Assembly (NCBI GenBank): GCA_001871075.1
Contig: MNUP01000033.1
Location: 1-64,000 of the forward strand
Direction: 5' to 3'
Source of the DNA: Candidatus Desantisbacteria bacterium CG1_02_49_89
GTDB taxonomy: Bacteria; Desantisbacteria; UBA1551
DNA: 64,000 nucleotides
Shown piece by piece: positions 1-8,289 of the stretch; within the stretch, counting starts at the first letter, position 1; each line of letters starts with the position of its first letter. The translations under genes and the position numbers were made by a program. The notes under the pieces are model-generated. The model was not told the DNA's origin and ran no database searches. It saw only the letters and a list, made by a program, of their open reading frames with translations.

Positions 1-942
1 TTTAATGGTAAGGTAGTCTGTTAGAATACTCGGTGTTTTCGCCGACGCTCCGGTTACGTAAACATTGCCTGAGCCGTCAACCGTAATACTGCGTCCATAA
101 TCATTCTTCCCGTTATCGTATCTTTTCTGCCAGACTGTATTGCCGTTTGAATCGTATTTGATCGTCAATTAATCAAAGTCCGCGCCGCTGTGAGAATACC
201 CGGTCACGTAAACGTTTCCCAAGGCATCTACGGCGATTTTTTGGCCGGAATCAACGTTCCCGCTGTTGTATCTTCTCTCCCAGACGGTATTGCCGCCTGA
301 ATCGTATTTGATAGTTAAAAAGTCATTTGTGCTGGTGTTAGATTCCCCGGTTACATAGACATTGCCTGTATCGTCAACGGCAACACCTTGGCCGCGGTCA
401 ATTCCGCCGCTGTTATACCTTCTCTCCCAGATGCTGTCACCGCCAGGATTATATTTAATAGTGAGATAGTCCTCGCCTGCCTCCCAGGAACATCCCGTTA
501 CATAGACGTTCCCTGTGTCGTCTACCGCAATATTCCATGCCTGGTCATCGCTATTGTTGTCATATCTTCTCTGCCAGACTGTATTGCCGTTTGAATCGTA
601 TTTAATTGTAAGGTAGTCATCGTCTATACCGTTTGAGGAATATCCGGTTACGTAAATATTGCCTGAGTCATCAATGGCTATGCCGCCGTAGCCGAAATCG
701 TGTTGTCCGCTGTCATACGCCTTCTGCCAAACTTCTTCTGCATTGCTATATTCTCCCGGGCTTGGCGTTGTTTCCCCGCTCGAAGCTTTCGGTATCACGC
801 CCGCCTCCTGCCCTCCTGTTATTACCTGCTCAGCCCCGTCGGCGCTGCCGAAGCCGACGAAGAATGCTTCGCAGGTTAAAGGTTGAAGGTTAAAGGTTAA
901 AAGGGTTAGAGCAATGACTGCTATTATCAGCTTTTTCATCAA
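1..942 (-). pseudogene. SBBP-repeat beta-propeller secreted protein, interrupted by an in-frame stop and cut by the window edge
   Basis: The likely start is the ATG at 939, with GGAG just upstream; a TTG at 942 is less likely. The product has a signal peptide and then about four copies of a ~46-residue repeat of the SBBP type, each with NVYVTG and YLTIKYDS motifs. A TAA at 169-171 ends the 257-residue reading frame, yet the same frame continues without stops to base 1 and resumes at LTIKYDSNGNTVWQ. Other repeats have Tyr at this position, so a single TAT to TAA change explains the stop. SBBP proteins are usually exported; the substrate is unknown. The gene may be decayed, or the stop may be a base error. 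The signal peptide overlaps a heptamer array at 874-901. Confidence 0.75.
874..901. repeat. Heptamer tandem array inside the SBBP signal peptide
   Basis: Four 7-bp units of the form GGTTAAA (one GGTTGAA) follow one another. They encode about residues 13-22 of the hydrophobic leader, where the peptide reads FNLQPLT. Confidence 0.85.
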
Positions 943-954
943 ATCTCCGTCCAG

Positions 955-1084
955 CGTGTCATTGCGAACCGAAGCCGCGAGCTGAAACCACGAGCAAAGC
1001 GTGGTGGGCAGCGTGGCGGGCGGTGAAGCAATCTAATGTTGCTTTATAGATTGCCGCGTCGCCAAAAGGCTCCTCGCAATGACA
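955..1084. repeat. REP-like palindromic element, copy 1
   Basis: Begins TGTCATTGCGAA and ends CTCGCAATGACA, with internal GAAGCAATCT and AGATTGC arms. It shares a long core (990-1033) with the copy at 2170-2286 in opposite orientation. The two copies flank the dehydrogenase gene. Confidence 0.85.
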
Positions 1085-1129
1085 GATAAATCAAGAATTT
1101 GTGTTACAAACCACGAACAACCAGTCGAA

Positions 1130-1180
1130 GATCCCTGTGTTTAGTCCCGAAGGGTTTGCAGGGATCGGGACTGCAGGGAT
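1130..1180. repeat. Dispersed hairpin repeat (CCCTGTGTT...CAGGGATCGGGACT family)
   Basis: Related in sequence and layout to parts of 38785-38875 and 54609-54697. It lies between the REP-like element and the stop codon of the dehydrogenase. No gene is seen in 943-1182. Confidence 0.6.
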
Positions 1181-1182
1181 AA

Positions 1183-2154
1183 CTACATTATGTCAACCAC
1201 GACCTTAATGCATTCCCCCGGCTTATACGCGCACATCTTTATGCCTTCCGCGATCCCTTCAAGTTTTATATGGTGGGTTATCAGCGGCTTTATCTTCAGC
1301 CTGCCAAGGCTTACAAGCTTCTCGCCGAACGCCATAAGCTCCCTTATCCTGTCAAGGTAAGGCATTTTGAAGCCTATGATATCAATGCCGTGATAAAGGC
1401 AGTAGTTCGAGTCGAACGTGATCCCCTCGTCAACGCACCCGTACATTATCAGTTTGCCGCGGTCCTTTATTATTTCAAGTGGAAGGTTAAAAAGGTTCTT
1501 GCCTGTCGCGTGTATCACGTCATCCACCCGGCCGAATTTTTCATTTATTACTTTGGCAACGTTTTCTTTGCCCGCGTCAACAACAGCGTCAGCTCCGAGT
1601 TCCATTGCTTTGTCCAGGCGAAGCTTGCACATATCAACGCCTATTACTTTTGAAGCTCCGGATATCTTAGCTTCCTGGACAAGGAGCAGGCCAGCCGGGC
1701 CCAGGCCAAGGACCACAACGGTTTCTCCGAGTTCCACAAGCGTGCCCCTGCACATCGTGGAGCCCAGCATTTCCATTATCGACCCTTCATCATAAGAAAT
1801 ATTGCTGCTGAGCCTGGCAATGGCGTAATACTGCGGGTAGATATCGTTGTATTCGGTAAAAGCTCCTTCTGCCTTGCACCAGAACGCGATCCTATCGCCG
1901 ATATTAAAACCCCCTTCAGCGTGTTTCCCCGCGTGCACTATCTCGCCTGAGCACTCGTGCCCGCCTATCATCGGGAATTTCAGTTCAGGATGCGCCTTTA
2001 TTATATCCCTTTCCCCTTTAAGCACTGCGCTGTCAGAACCGTTGCAGATGGACGCTCTGTGTATCTTCAGGATCAGGTTCCTGTCATCCGGCTTCGGCTC
2101 AGGAACGTCTTTTACGACTATTTCCGAAGGACCTAAAAATATCGCCGCTTTCAT
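1183..2154 (-). CDS. Zinc-type MDR alcohol/polyol dehydrogenase
   Basis: 323 residues of the medium-chain dehydrogenase family, probably a cytoplasmic NAD(P)-dependent oxidation of an alcohol or polyol. Visible are a catalytic-zinc Cys (SICNGSD, about residue 37), the GHECSGEIV motif and a Rossmann glycine motif (LGLGPAGLLLVQEA) followed by the acidic VIGVD. The four-Cys structural-zinc cluster is not seen, and the protein is shorter than the usual 340-350 residues. GGAG precedes the ATG. It stands alone between inverted REP-like repeats and has no pathway neighbours, so the substrate cannot be named. Confidence 0.85.
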   Translation of the reverse strand: MKAAIFLGPSEIVVKDVPEPKPDDRNLILKIHRASICNGSDSAVLKGERDIIKAHPELKFPMIGGHECSGEIVHAGKHAEGGFNIGDRIAFWCKAEGAFTEYNDIYPQYYAIARLSSNISYDEGSIMEMLGSTMCRGTLVELGETVVVLGLGPAGLLLVQEAKISGASKVIGVDMCKLRLDKAMELGADAVVDAGKENVAKVINEKFGRVDDVIHATGKNLFNLPLEIIKDRGKLIMYGCVDEGITFDSNYCLYHGIDIIGFKMPYLDRIRELMAFGEKLVSLGRLKIKPLITHHIKLEGIAEGIKMCAYKPGECIKVVVDIM

Positions 2155-2169
2155 TTTGTCTCCGTATCG

Positions 2170-2286
2170 GTGTCATTGCGAGGGTGAAACCCGTGGCAAT
2201 CCCATACGAGATTGCTTCACCGCCCGCCACGCTGCCCACCACGCTTTGCTCGTGGTTTCAGCTCGCGGCTTCGGTTCGCAATGACA
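2170..2286. repeat. REP-like palindromic element, copy 2 (inverted relative to copy 1)
   Basis: Starts TGTCATTGCGAG and ends TTCGCAATGACA. The stretch 2210-2280 is the reverse complement of the core of the copy at 955-1084. It lies just beyond the shortened 3' end of miaB. Confidence 0.85.
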
Positions 2287-2309
2287 TCTACAAATCTATT
2301 TTACGAAAT

Positions 2310-3461
2310 TTAATAATTACGGTTTTTCTTTATGTTTTCCGAGTTCAGGGATATCAATCTTTTAAGTCTGGATTCCTTTTCTTCCTCGGATACCTTATCC
2401 TGCATGCCAAGCGCTTTCGTATTAGGGCGGTCAGAGTATTTGAACATAAAAGCGTTGTTGAAACGCGTTCCCTTTACTATTTCAAGGGTCTGCAGGAAAT
2501 CTTCTTCGGTCTCACCCGGGAACCCCACTATTATATCCGTGCTGAAAACCGCGCCTGGTATCCTGTCTTTTATCGTCTTGATCAGGTCTAAGTAATGCTT
2601 CCTTGTGTATCCCCTGTTCATCGCCTCAAGGATCCTGTCTGACCCTGACTGCAAAGGCAGGTGGAATTCTTTTTCCATTTTATCCGATGCCGCTATTGCC
2701 TCTATCAGTTCCAGCGTCATGTCTTTCGGGTGCGCTGTCATATAACTTATTTTTTCAATTCCCTTTATCTTCTCTATTTCTTTCAGCAGTTCAACAAAAT
2801 CATTACTTTTTGACGCACGACGCACGACGCACGACGCACGACTGTCTTTATAGGAGCACACATTCTGCCCCAGCAGCATTATCTCTTTAAAACCACCTGC
2901 GGCCACCCTCTCTGCTTCCGCGATGATCTCATCTGCCGGCCTGCTCTGTTCTCTTCCGCGCAAATGCGGCACAACGCAGTAGGAGCAGAAGTTGTCGCAC
3001 CCCCTTATGATAGGCACGTATGCCATTTCCATATTTTTCCTCTCCACCGGAGGGAGAGGATTAAGGTGAGGGGGATTAAATTTCCCCGTCTCAACGATCC
3101 TTGACTTATTCTCTATCGCCTTTTTTACGAAATCGCCGGCTATACCGATGTTTCCGGGGCCAATAACAACCTGGACCCAGGGAAACCTGTTTAAAATGCC
3201 TGTTTTCTCCTGCTCAGCAAGGCACCCGCACACGCCTACCAGCAGGCCCGGTTTCTTTTCCTTGAGCTTCTTTGTTTCGGAAAGTATCGTGTAGAACCGC
3301 TGGACCGCGTGCTCTCTCACAGAACAGGTATTGAAAATTATAATATCTGCTTCATCCGCATCTTTTATCTGTCTGAATCCGTGTTCAACCAATTGCCCGG
3401 CAATGCATTGCGAATCGTATTCATTCATCTGGCATCCAAAGGTTTTTATGTAAAATTTCAT
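2310..3461 (-). CDS. miaB: tRNA-2-methylthio-N6-dimethylallyladenosine synthase, lacking the TRAM domain
   Basis: Radical-SAM methylthiotransferase that thiomethylates i6A37 of tRNAs reading UNN codons. The N-terminal MTTase domain carries three cluster cysteines (FGCQMN, NTCSVRE, GVCGC). The radical-SAM triad is CDNFCSYC. At 383 residues it is shorter than the usual 430-470: it ends at LISLNSENIKKNRNY, where the TRAM tRNA-binding domain should begin. Two repeat-derived stretches lie in frame, at residues ~130-141 (PPHLNPLPPVERK) and ~207-216 (a heptamer array). Its start overlaps the stop of the GIY-YIG gene by 4 bp. Family assignment is firm; activity without TRAM is uncertain. Confidence 0.9.
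   Translation of the reverse strand: MKFYIKTFGCQMNEYDSQCIAGQLVEHGFRQIKDADEADIIIFNTCSVREHAVQRFYTILSETKKLKEKKPGLLVGVCGCLAEQEKTGILNRFPWVQVVIGPGNIGIAGDFVKKAIENKSRIVETGKFNPPHLNPLPPVERKNMEMAYVPIIRGCDNFCSYCVVPHLRGREQSRPADEIIAEAERVAAGGFKEIMLLGQNVCSYKDSRASCVVRRASKSNDFVELLKEIEKIKGIEKISYMTAHPKDMTLELIEAIAASDKMEKEFHLPLQSGSDRILEAMNRGYTRKHYLDLIKTIKDRIPGAVFSTDIIVGFPGETEEDFLQTLEIVKGTRFNNAFMFKYSDRPNTKALGMQDKVSEEEKESRLKRLISLNSENIKKNRNY
2812..2842. repeat. Heptamer array (GACGCAC x4) inside miaB
   Basis: Four perfect 7-bp units plus part of a fifth. Read in frame they give the peptide RASCVVRRAS. Confidence 0.95.
3039..3074. repeat. Palindromic repeat inside miaB (CTCTCC...GGAGAG with CCTCACC flank)
   Basis: The hairpin CCTCTCC-ACC-GGAGGGAGAGG plus a CCCCCTCACC-type flank (minus sense) is translated as PPHLNPLPPVERK between the MTTase and radical-SAM domains. 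This resembles a common class of dispersed intergenic palindromes. Confidence 0.75.
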
Positions 3462-3751
3462 TTTAAAAACCTCTGGATGATTTTACCGCAGGTTCCTATC
3501 AATTTAATTTTTCTTTTCTTTGACATAGTTTTTATTTTTCTCTCTGTCTTCATCGCATGCCTGCGGAATACGTATACCTTAGCATATACCAGCTTCACGG
3601 GCCCCCTGCCTTTTACATATTTAGCCCCTTTGCCCGTGTTGTGCAGGGCGATCCGTTTTTTCAGGTTATTGGTATAACCCGTATAGAATGTCCCGTCTTT
3701 GCATTTAAGGATATATACGAAAAACCTTTTTATGCTTTTCGCGCGTTTCAT
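3458..3751 (-). CDS. GIY-YIG nuclease-superfamily protein (UPF0213-like)
   Basis: 97 residues, the usual size of stand-alone GIY-YIG proteins. The motif appears as FVYILKC...FYTGYTNN (V-Y and T-G-Y-T in place of G-I-Y/Y-I-G, common in this subfamily), followed by RIALHNTGKGAKYVKGRGP. Cytoplasmic; the biological target of the subfamily is not established. It overlaps both neighbours by 4 bp (ATGA type), so it is probably translated together with the phosphodiesterase upstream and miaB downstream. Confidence 0.85.
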   Translation of the reverse strand: MKRAKSIKRFFVYILKCKDGTFYTGYTNNLKKRIALHNTGKGAKYVKGRGPVKLVYAKVYVFRRHAMKTERKIKTMSKKRKIKLIGTCGKIIQRFLK

Positions 3752-4671
3752 TGGGCTGTTTCGGATGCGGTTGCGCGCGTGAAGATCGTTTCCTTAAAAA
3801 CCTCTTTTATTGGCTTGCCTGTCCAGGTATCAGGAATAACCAGGCCAAGCGCGTAGATCGCTGCGCCTGAAACGTCGCAGATAGAGACCGGAGCCTGGAT
3901 CTCGTAATCGGATTTTACGGATGCCCCTGAGCAGATAAAGGGAACACACATATCGCGCGGGTCTGTTGTCCCGTGCCCTTTCCCGTGCCCTCCGTGGTCA
4001 GCGCTTATTATAATAAAAGCCTGGTCCAGGATGCCCGCGGAACGGAGCCCGTCTAATAAAACACCTATAGCTTTGTCGCAATCCTCTACAGATTTAACCT
4101 GGTTAGCTGAACCCCAGCCCCAGCTATGCCCTGCTGAATCAGGATCAGGCAGGTGCACAAAACATAAATTAGGTTTTTCCTCAATAATATACTCGGCAGC
4201 CGCCCTGGCTATTACCCCGGCATTGCTGTTTACCCACCTGAACTTATCCACTGTTCCCGGCTTGGCTATATGCAGAAGTTTTTGTTTGCCGGTAAACATC
4301 GCGGTTTTCAGGCCGGCTGCTTTTGCCAGCTCGAATACCGTTGTCACCTGAACGTATCCTTTTTCCGGTTTGTAATCGTTCCATGTTATTTTATGCACGC
4401 TTGCCTTAACGCCTGTCAGCATTGAGGTATGGGCAGGCAGCGTCACGCTGGGCACGATACTTTGCGCCCAGAAGGTATAAGCGCCTCCGGAAGACAAAGC
4501 GCGGATATTCCTGGACTCCGCCCTGCAAAAAACTATGTCAGAACGGGCGCCGTCAATGCTTATTATAAGCACGTAGTTGAACGGTGTTAACGCAACGGAA
4601 ACCTGCGCTGCCGTGAAAACCAGCACAAAAACAAATAATCCGGCTAAAACTCTTTTGATCCGTTGCTTCAT
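3748..4671 (-). CDS. Secreted type I phosphodiesterase / nucleotide pyrophosphatase (alkaline phosphatase superfamily)
   Basis: 307 residues with an N-terminal signal peptide (hydrophobic residues 8-27). The metal-site pattern of the family is present: first Asp in IISIDGARSD, Thr nucleophile in PSVTLPAHTSMLTG, then HLPDPDSAGHSWG and SADHGGHGKGHG. The likely role is hydrolysis of phosphodiester or pyrophosphate bonds outside the cytoplasm. It follows the small Cys-rich ORF with no gap and overlaps the GIY-YIG gene by 4 bp. The substrate is not predictable. Confidence 0.85.
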   Translation of the reverse strand: MKQRIKRVLAGLFVFVLVFTAAQVSVALTPFNYVLIISIDGARSDIVFCRAESRNIRALSSGGAYTFWAQSIVPSVTLPAHTSMLTGVKASVHKITWNDYKPEKGYVQVTTVFELAKAAGLKTAMFTGKQKLLHIAKPGTVDKFRWVNSNAGVIARAAAEYIIEEKPNLCFVHLPDPDSAGHSWGWGSANQVKSVEDCDKAIGVLLDGLRSAGILDQAFIIISADHGGHGKGHGTTDPRDMCVPFICSGASVKSDYEIQAPVSICDVSGAAIYALGLVIPDTWTGKPIKEVFKETIFTRATASETAQ

Positions 4672-4673
4672 TT

Positions 4674-4926
4674 TTATTTTTTCCTTTCTTCTTCAAGTTT
4701 CTTACAGGGAAGGCAGGGGCATTTCCCGTATTTCAGCGTTGTCTTGCAGACCCAGGGGTAGTCCTTTCCCCTCACTCACTATTTTTTCGCAGAATTTGAT
4801 CTCTTCCCCAGTTAAAGGTTTCGCGTTCTGAGCGAACAGGTTCCTGATCAGCGTTTTCTCGATGAACGGCCAGGCAATGGCAAAACCCGCCGCGATACAA
4901 AGGATAACAATAAGGAAAATTTTCAT
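4674..4926 (-). pseudogene. Small membrane-anchored Cys-rich protein, apparently frameshifted
   Basis: From the ATG at 4926 (strong GGGGGAAGG ribosome site) the frame encodes an N-terminal membrane segment and then EEIKFCEKIVSEGK, ending at 4702 after 74 residues. Near 4760 a shift of one base in the run GGGGAAAGG gives a more protein-like end, KDYPWVCKTTLKYGKCPCLP followed by CKKLEEERKK. This frame stops at 4674, directly before the next start. One extra A would account for it. I do not recognise the family. A sequencing error, a true mutation or a programmed shift are all possible. Confidence 0.6.
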
Positions 4927-5007
4927 ACAGCCTTCCCCCTATGGGGTAATGAACGGCGAGTTCTTCCCGAAGCAAAGTAGATCGCAGATGACATATAAAA
5001 AAGAAAC

Positions 5008-6516
5008 TTAAATAACGAACAGGTTGGCGGAAGAGAAGTTGGCGTCCGTGGTAAGGTTTACTCCCAGTCTTTTCAGGCCGGCTTCATCGCCGGGAGTGGG
5101 TATATGGGTCATATGGACTTCGCAGCCACGGAGTTTCTCCAGTTCCTTCAGCGCGATCTCGGCAGTGTGGTTGGTGGCAGCGCTTATCGAAAGGGCCGTA
5201 AGCGCTTCATCAAGGCTAAGGCTCTCGGATTCAGCTCCGAGTATGCCTTCTTTCATTTTCGCTATGCAGCTGAGCAGGTTCGGGGAAAGAAGAAGTATTC
5301 CGTCAGGTATGTTCGAAAGCGCTTTTATAGCGTTTATAACAAGGCTTGACGCCGCGTGCATCAAGGGCGAGTTCTTACCCGTGATCATACGGCCGTCAGG
5401 CAGCTGTATTGCCGCCCCGCAGAACACGCCTTTGTTTCCCTTGCCTTTTTTCTCAGCGTCATCCGCGGCTTTGCGCGCGGGCAGGACAACGCCGCGGCCC
5501 TCCGGCTTTAACCCGAGTTCCTCCATGATCTTTTTCGCCTTCTCCACTGTTTTTTCGTTCTCTATGCCCTGGAAATATTCGCAGTTGTAACGCAGGAACC
5601 TGCGTATGATCTCCTGTTTCGCTGCTTCCTGCACGATTTCGTCGTCTATTATCCCGAAACCGACCCTGTTCACTCCCATATCGGTCGGGGACTTGTACGC
5701 GGACTCCCCGAGGATCTTCTGCAGTATTTTCGCGAGTATCGGGAAACTCTCAACATCCCTGTTGTAATTAACGGAAACCTTGTTATAGGCGCTGAGGTGG
5801 AATGGGTCAACCAGGTTGAAGTCAAGTATATCCGCGGTTGCAGCTTCATACGCGATATTGACCGGGTGCTTCAGAGGCAGGTTCCAGATCGGGAAGGTCT
5901 CGAATTTCGCGTATCCCGAATGCATGCCTTTCTTGTGATCGTGGTACATCTGCGAAAAACAGGTTGCCAGCTTGCCGCTGCCCGGGCCGGGCGCCGTGAT
6001 TATCACTATAGGTTTTTTGGTGGGTATGTATTCGTTTTTACCCAGGCCTTCGTCGCTGACAATAGCGTCCGTGTCAACGGGATAACCTTTTATGACCCCG
6101 TGGGTATATACCTTTATTCCCCTGCGCTCCAGCTTGTTTTTGAACTTCACAGAAAGAGGCTGGGAATCGAACCTGGTGATAAGCACAGCGGTTACGTCCA
6201 GGTTCCATTTGCGAAGGTCGTCCATAAGCTTCAGGGTCGCTATGTCATACGTAATGCCGAAATCACCCCTTATCCTCCCCTTCTCTATGTCACCCGCAAA
6301 AATGCACAGGATTATCTCAACCTTTTCCTTAAGTTCCTGCAGGAGCTTTATCTTAACGTTGGGGTCGTATCCGGGCAGGACCCTTGCGGCGTGATAATCG
6401 TAGCACAGCTTTCCGCCGAATTCAAGGTAAAGCTTGTTGTTGAACTTCCTGACCCGGTCAAGTATCTCCGCCGTTTGCTCTTTCAGGTATTTTTCGTTGT
6501 CAAACCCGGTCTTCAT
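5008..6516 (-). CDS. DUF1846 (UPF0371) family protein
   Basis: 502 residues, matching the ~490-500 of the family. The opening (MKTGFDNEKYLKEQTAEILD), the LYLEFGGKL block and the glycine-rich APGPGSGKLATCFSQMYHD block are family-typical. The last resembles a nucleotide-binding loop. Cytoplasmic; I know of no established reaction for the family. It lies 12 bp after thrS and is probably cotranscribed with it. Family assignment is confident, function open. Confidence 0.85.
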   Translation of the reverse strand: MKTGFDNEKYLKEQTAEILDRVRKFNNKLYLEFGGKLCYDYHAARVLPGYDPNVKIKLLQELKEKVEIILCIFAGDIEKGRIRGDFGITYDIATLKLMDDLRKWNLDVTAVLITRFDSQPLSVKFKNKLERRGIKVYTHGVIKGYPVDTDAIVSDEGLGKNEYIPTKKPIVIITAPGPGSGKLATCFSQMYHDHKKGMHSGYAKFETFPIWNLPLKHPVNIAYEAATADILDFNLVDPFHLSAYNKVSVNYNRDVESFPILAKILQKILGESAYKSPTDMGVNRVGFGIIDDEIVQEAAKQEIIRRFLRYNCEYFQGIENEKTVEKAKKIMEELGLKPEGRGVVLPARKAADDAEKKGKGNKGVFCGAAIQLPDGRMITGKNSPLMHAASSLVINAIKALSNIPDGILLLSPNLLSCIAKMKEGILGAESESLSLDEALTALSISAATNHTAEIALKELEKLRGCEVHMTHIPTPGDEAGLKRLGVNLTTDANFSSANLFVI

Positions 6517-6528
6517 TGACCTTTACTC

Positions 6529-8256
6529 CTATTCTTTGAGTTCTCCCTCGAACTTACCGACAAACTCCTCTATTTTTATAGCGCCCGCGTTGCCGCCTTT
6601 CTGGGAACGGACCGAAACAGTGTTTTCAGAGACTTCCTTGTCCCCTATTACCAGCATATACGGGACCTTTTCCATCTGCGCGAGCCGTATTTTCGCCTGC
6701 AGGGTCTGGTTGTCCTCATCGATAGCAACTCTTGCGCCCTTTTCTGCCAGAGTTTCCTTTACTTTTCTTGAGTATTCGTTATGCCTGTCAGCTATGGGTA
6801 TCAGTTTTACCTGGACAGGGGCAAGCCAGAGCGGGAAAGCCCCGTTGTAGAATTCGATCAGGATCGCCATGAACCGCTCAAAAGAACCCAGTATGGCGCG
6901 GTGTATCATTATCGGCTCGTGCTCTTTGCTGTCCTCGCCCACATAGGAAAGCTTGAAAGCCGCGGGAAGGTTGAAATCCACCTGTATCGTGGTGCACTGC
7001 CATTCCCTGTTAAGCGCGTCCTTGATCTTAATGTCTATTTTAGGCCCGTAGAAAACGCCTTCGCCCGGGTCGATCTGGTATTTTGTCTCGTTTTTTTCAA
7101 GCGCTGTCTTCAAAGCGGAAGTGGCAACCTCCCAGTTCTCAAGTGTCCCCACGTATTTCTCAGGCCTGGTGCTGACATACATCACGTAATCCTTGAAACC
7201 GAACTTTCCCAGGAAAAACGAAGTGAGCTTGAGCACGCCTGATACTTCGTCCTCTATCTGGTCTTTCCTGCAGAAGATATGCGCGTCGTCCTGCGTGAAG
7301 CCGCGCACCCTGAGCAGGCCGTGCAGGACGCCCGGTTTTTCGTAGCGGTACACCGTACCCATTTCAGCCCAGCGTAAAGGCAGATCCCTGTAGCTGCGGG
7401 TCTGTGTCTTGTACACCATAATATGGCCGGGGCAGTTCATGGGCTTGAGCATGTAACTTTCATTCTCGAACTCCATCGGCGGGTACATGTTTTCCTTATA
7501 GAAATTAAGGTGGCCGCTTGTTTTCCACAAACCGGTCCTTGCTATGTGCGGTGAGTAGATCAGATCGTAGCCGTTCTTTAAATGCGTTTCAACCCAGAAA
7601 TTCTCTATTATCCTGCGTATCAGCGCGCCCTTAGGATGCCAGTAGATCAGGCCGGGCCCAGCTTCCTCCTGATGTATGCTGAAAAGGTCAAGTTCCTTAC
7701 CGAGCTTCCTGTGGTCCCTTTTTTTGATCTCTTCCAGCCTCTGGATGTATTCGTCCAGTTCCTTCTGGGAGTAGAACGCGGTCCCGTATATGCGCTGCAG
7801 CATCGGGTTCTTCTCGCTTCCCCTCCAGTACGCTCCTGCAACGCTGAGCAGTTTGAACGCCTTGATCTCGCCCGTTGACGGAACATGGGGTCCCCTGCAC
7901 ATATCCGAAAAATCCCCGCATTTATAAAATGTCACCTTCTGGCCGGGTATTTCGGCCAGCAGGTCAAGCTTGTACGCCGCGCCGGCGTCTTTAAGGTTTT
8001 TTTCCGCTTCCTTGCGGTCAACCTCGATCTTCTCAAAAATGCTGTCCGCGTTGATGATCTCGCGCATTTTTTCTTCTATTTTTACCAGGTCTTCTGTCGC
8101 AAAAGGGTCCTGCCGGTCAAAATCGTAGTAGAAACCGTCTTCTATGGAAGGGCCTATCCCGAATTTCACGCCAGGGAAAAGCTCTTTTACCGCGTATGCC
8201 AGTATGTGGCTCGCGCTGTGCCTGTAAACGTCAAGAGGATATCTTTCCTTGCTCAT
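6529..8256 (-). CDS. thrS: Threonyl-tRNA synthetase without the N-terminal TGS domain
   Basis: Charges tRNA-Thr. The protein starts directly in the second-additional (editing) domain, with HSASH near residue 13 and CGDFSDMCRGPH near residue 115. The class II core follows, with motif 2 around YRYEKPGVLHGLLRVRGFTQ and motif 3 around MIHRAILGSFERF, and then the anticodon-binding domain. At 575 residues it is about 60 shorter than E. coli ThrS; the missing part is TGS. The start at 8256 has AAAGAGG upstream, and the tRNA-linked repeat block begins about 35 bp before it. Confidence 0.95.
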   Translation of the reverse strand: MSKERYPLDVYRHSASHILAYAVKELFPGVKFGIGPSIEDGFYYDFDRQDPFATEDLVKIEEKMREIINADSIFEKIEVDRKEAEKNLKDAGAAYKLDLLAEIPGQKVTFYKCGDFSDMCRGPHVPSTGEIKAFKLLSVAGAYWRGSEKNPMLQRIYGTAFYSQKELDEYIQRLEEIKKRDHRKLGKELDLFSIHQEEAGPGLIYWHPKGALIRRIIENFWVETHLKNGYDLIYSPHIARTGLWKTSGHLNFYKENMYPPMEFENESYMLKPMNCPGHIMVYKTQTRSYRDLPLRWAEMGTVYRYEKPGVLHGLLRVRGFTQDDAHIFCRKDQIEDEVSGVLKLTSFFLGKFGFKDYVMYVSTRPEKYVGTLENWEVATSALKTALEKNETKYQIDPGEGVFYGPKIDIKIKDALNREWQCTTIQVDFNLPAAFKLSYVGEDSKEHEPIMIHRAILGSFERFMAILIEFYNGAFPLWLAPVQVKLIPIADRHNEYSRKVKETLAEKGARVAIDEDNQTLQAKIRLAQMEKVPYMLVIGDKEVSENTVSVRSQKGGNAGAIKIEEFVGKFEGELKE

Positions 8257-8289
8257 ATGGCCTCTTTAATAAATAGATTAAATATATAA

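Noticed and set aside
944-1182. Small RNA or riboswitch between the SBBP and dehydrogenase genes
   Set aside because: The folding potential is explained by known-type repeats that occur elsewhere in the window.
2812-2842. Possible CRISPR-like direct repeats
   Set aside because: Units are 7 bp, contiguous, without spacers, and no cas genes are present.
4772-4975. Alternative 67-residue minus-strand frame near 4900
   Set aside because: Out of frame with the better gene at 4926, which has a strong ribosome site and a membrane segment.
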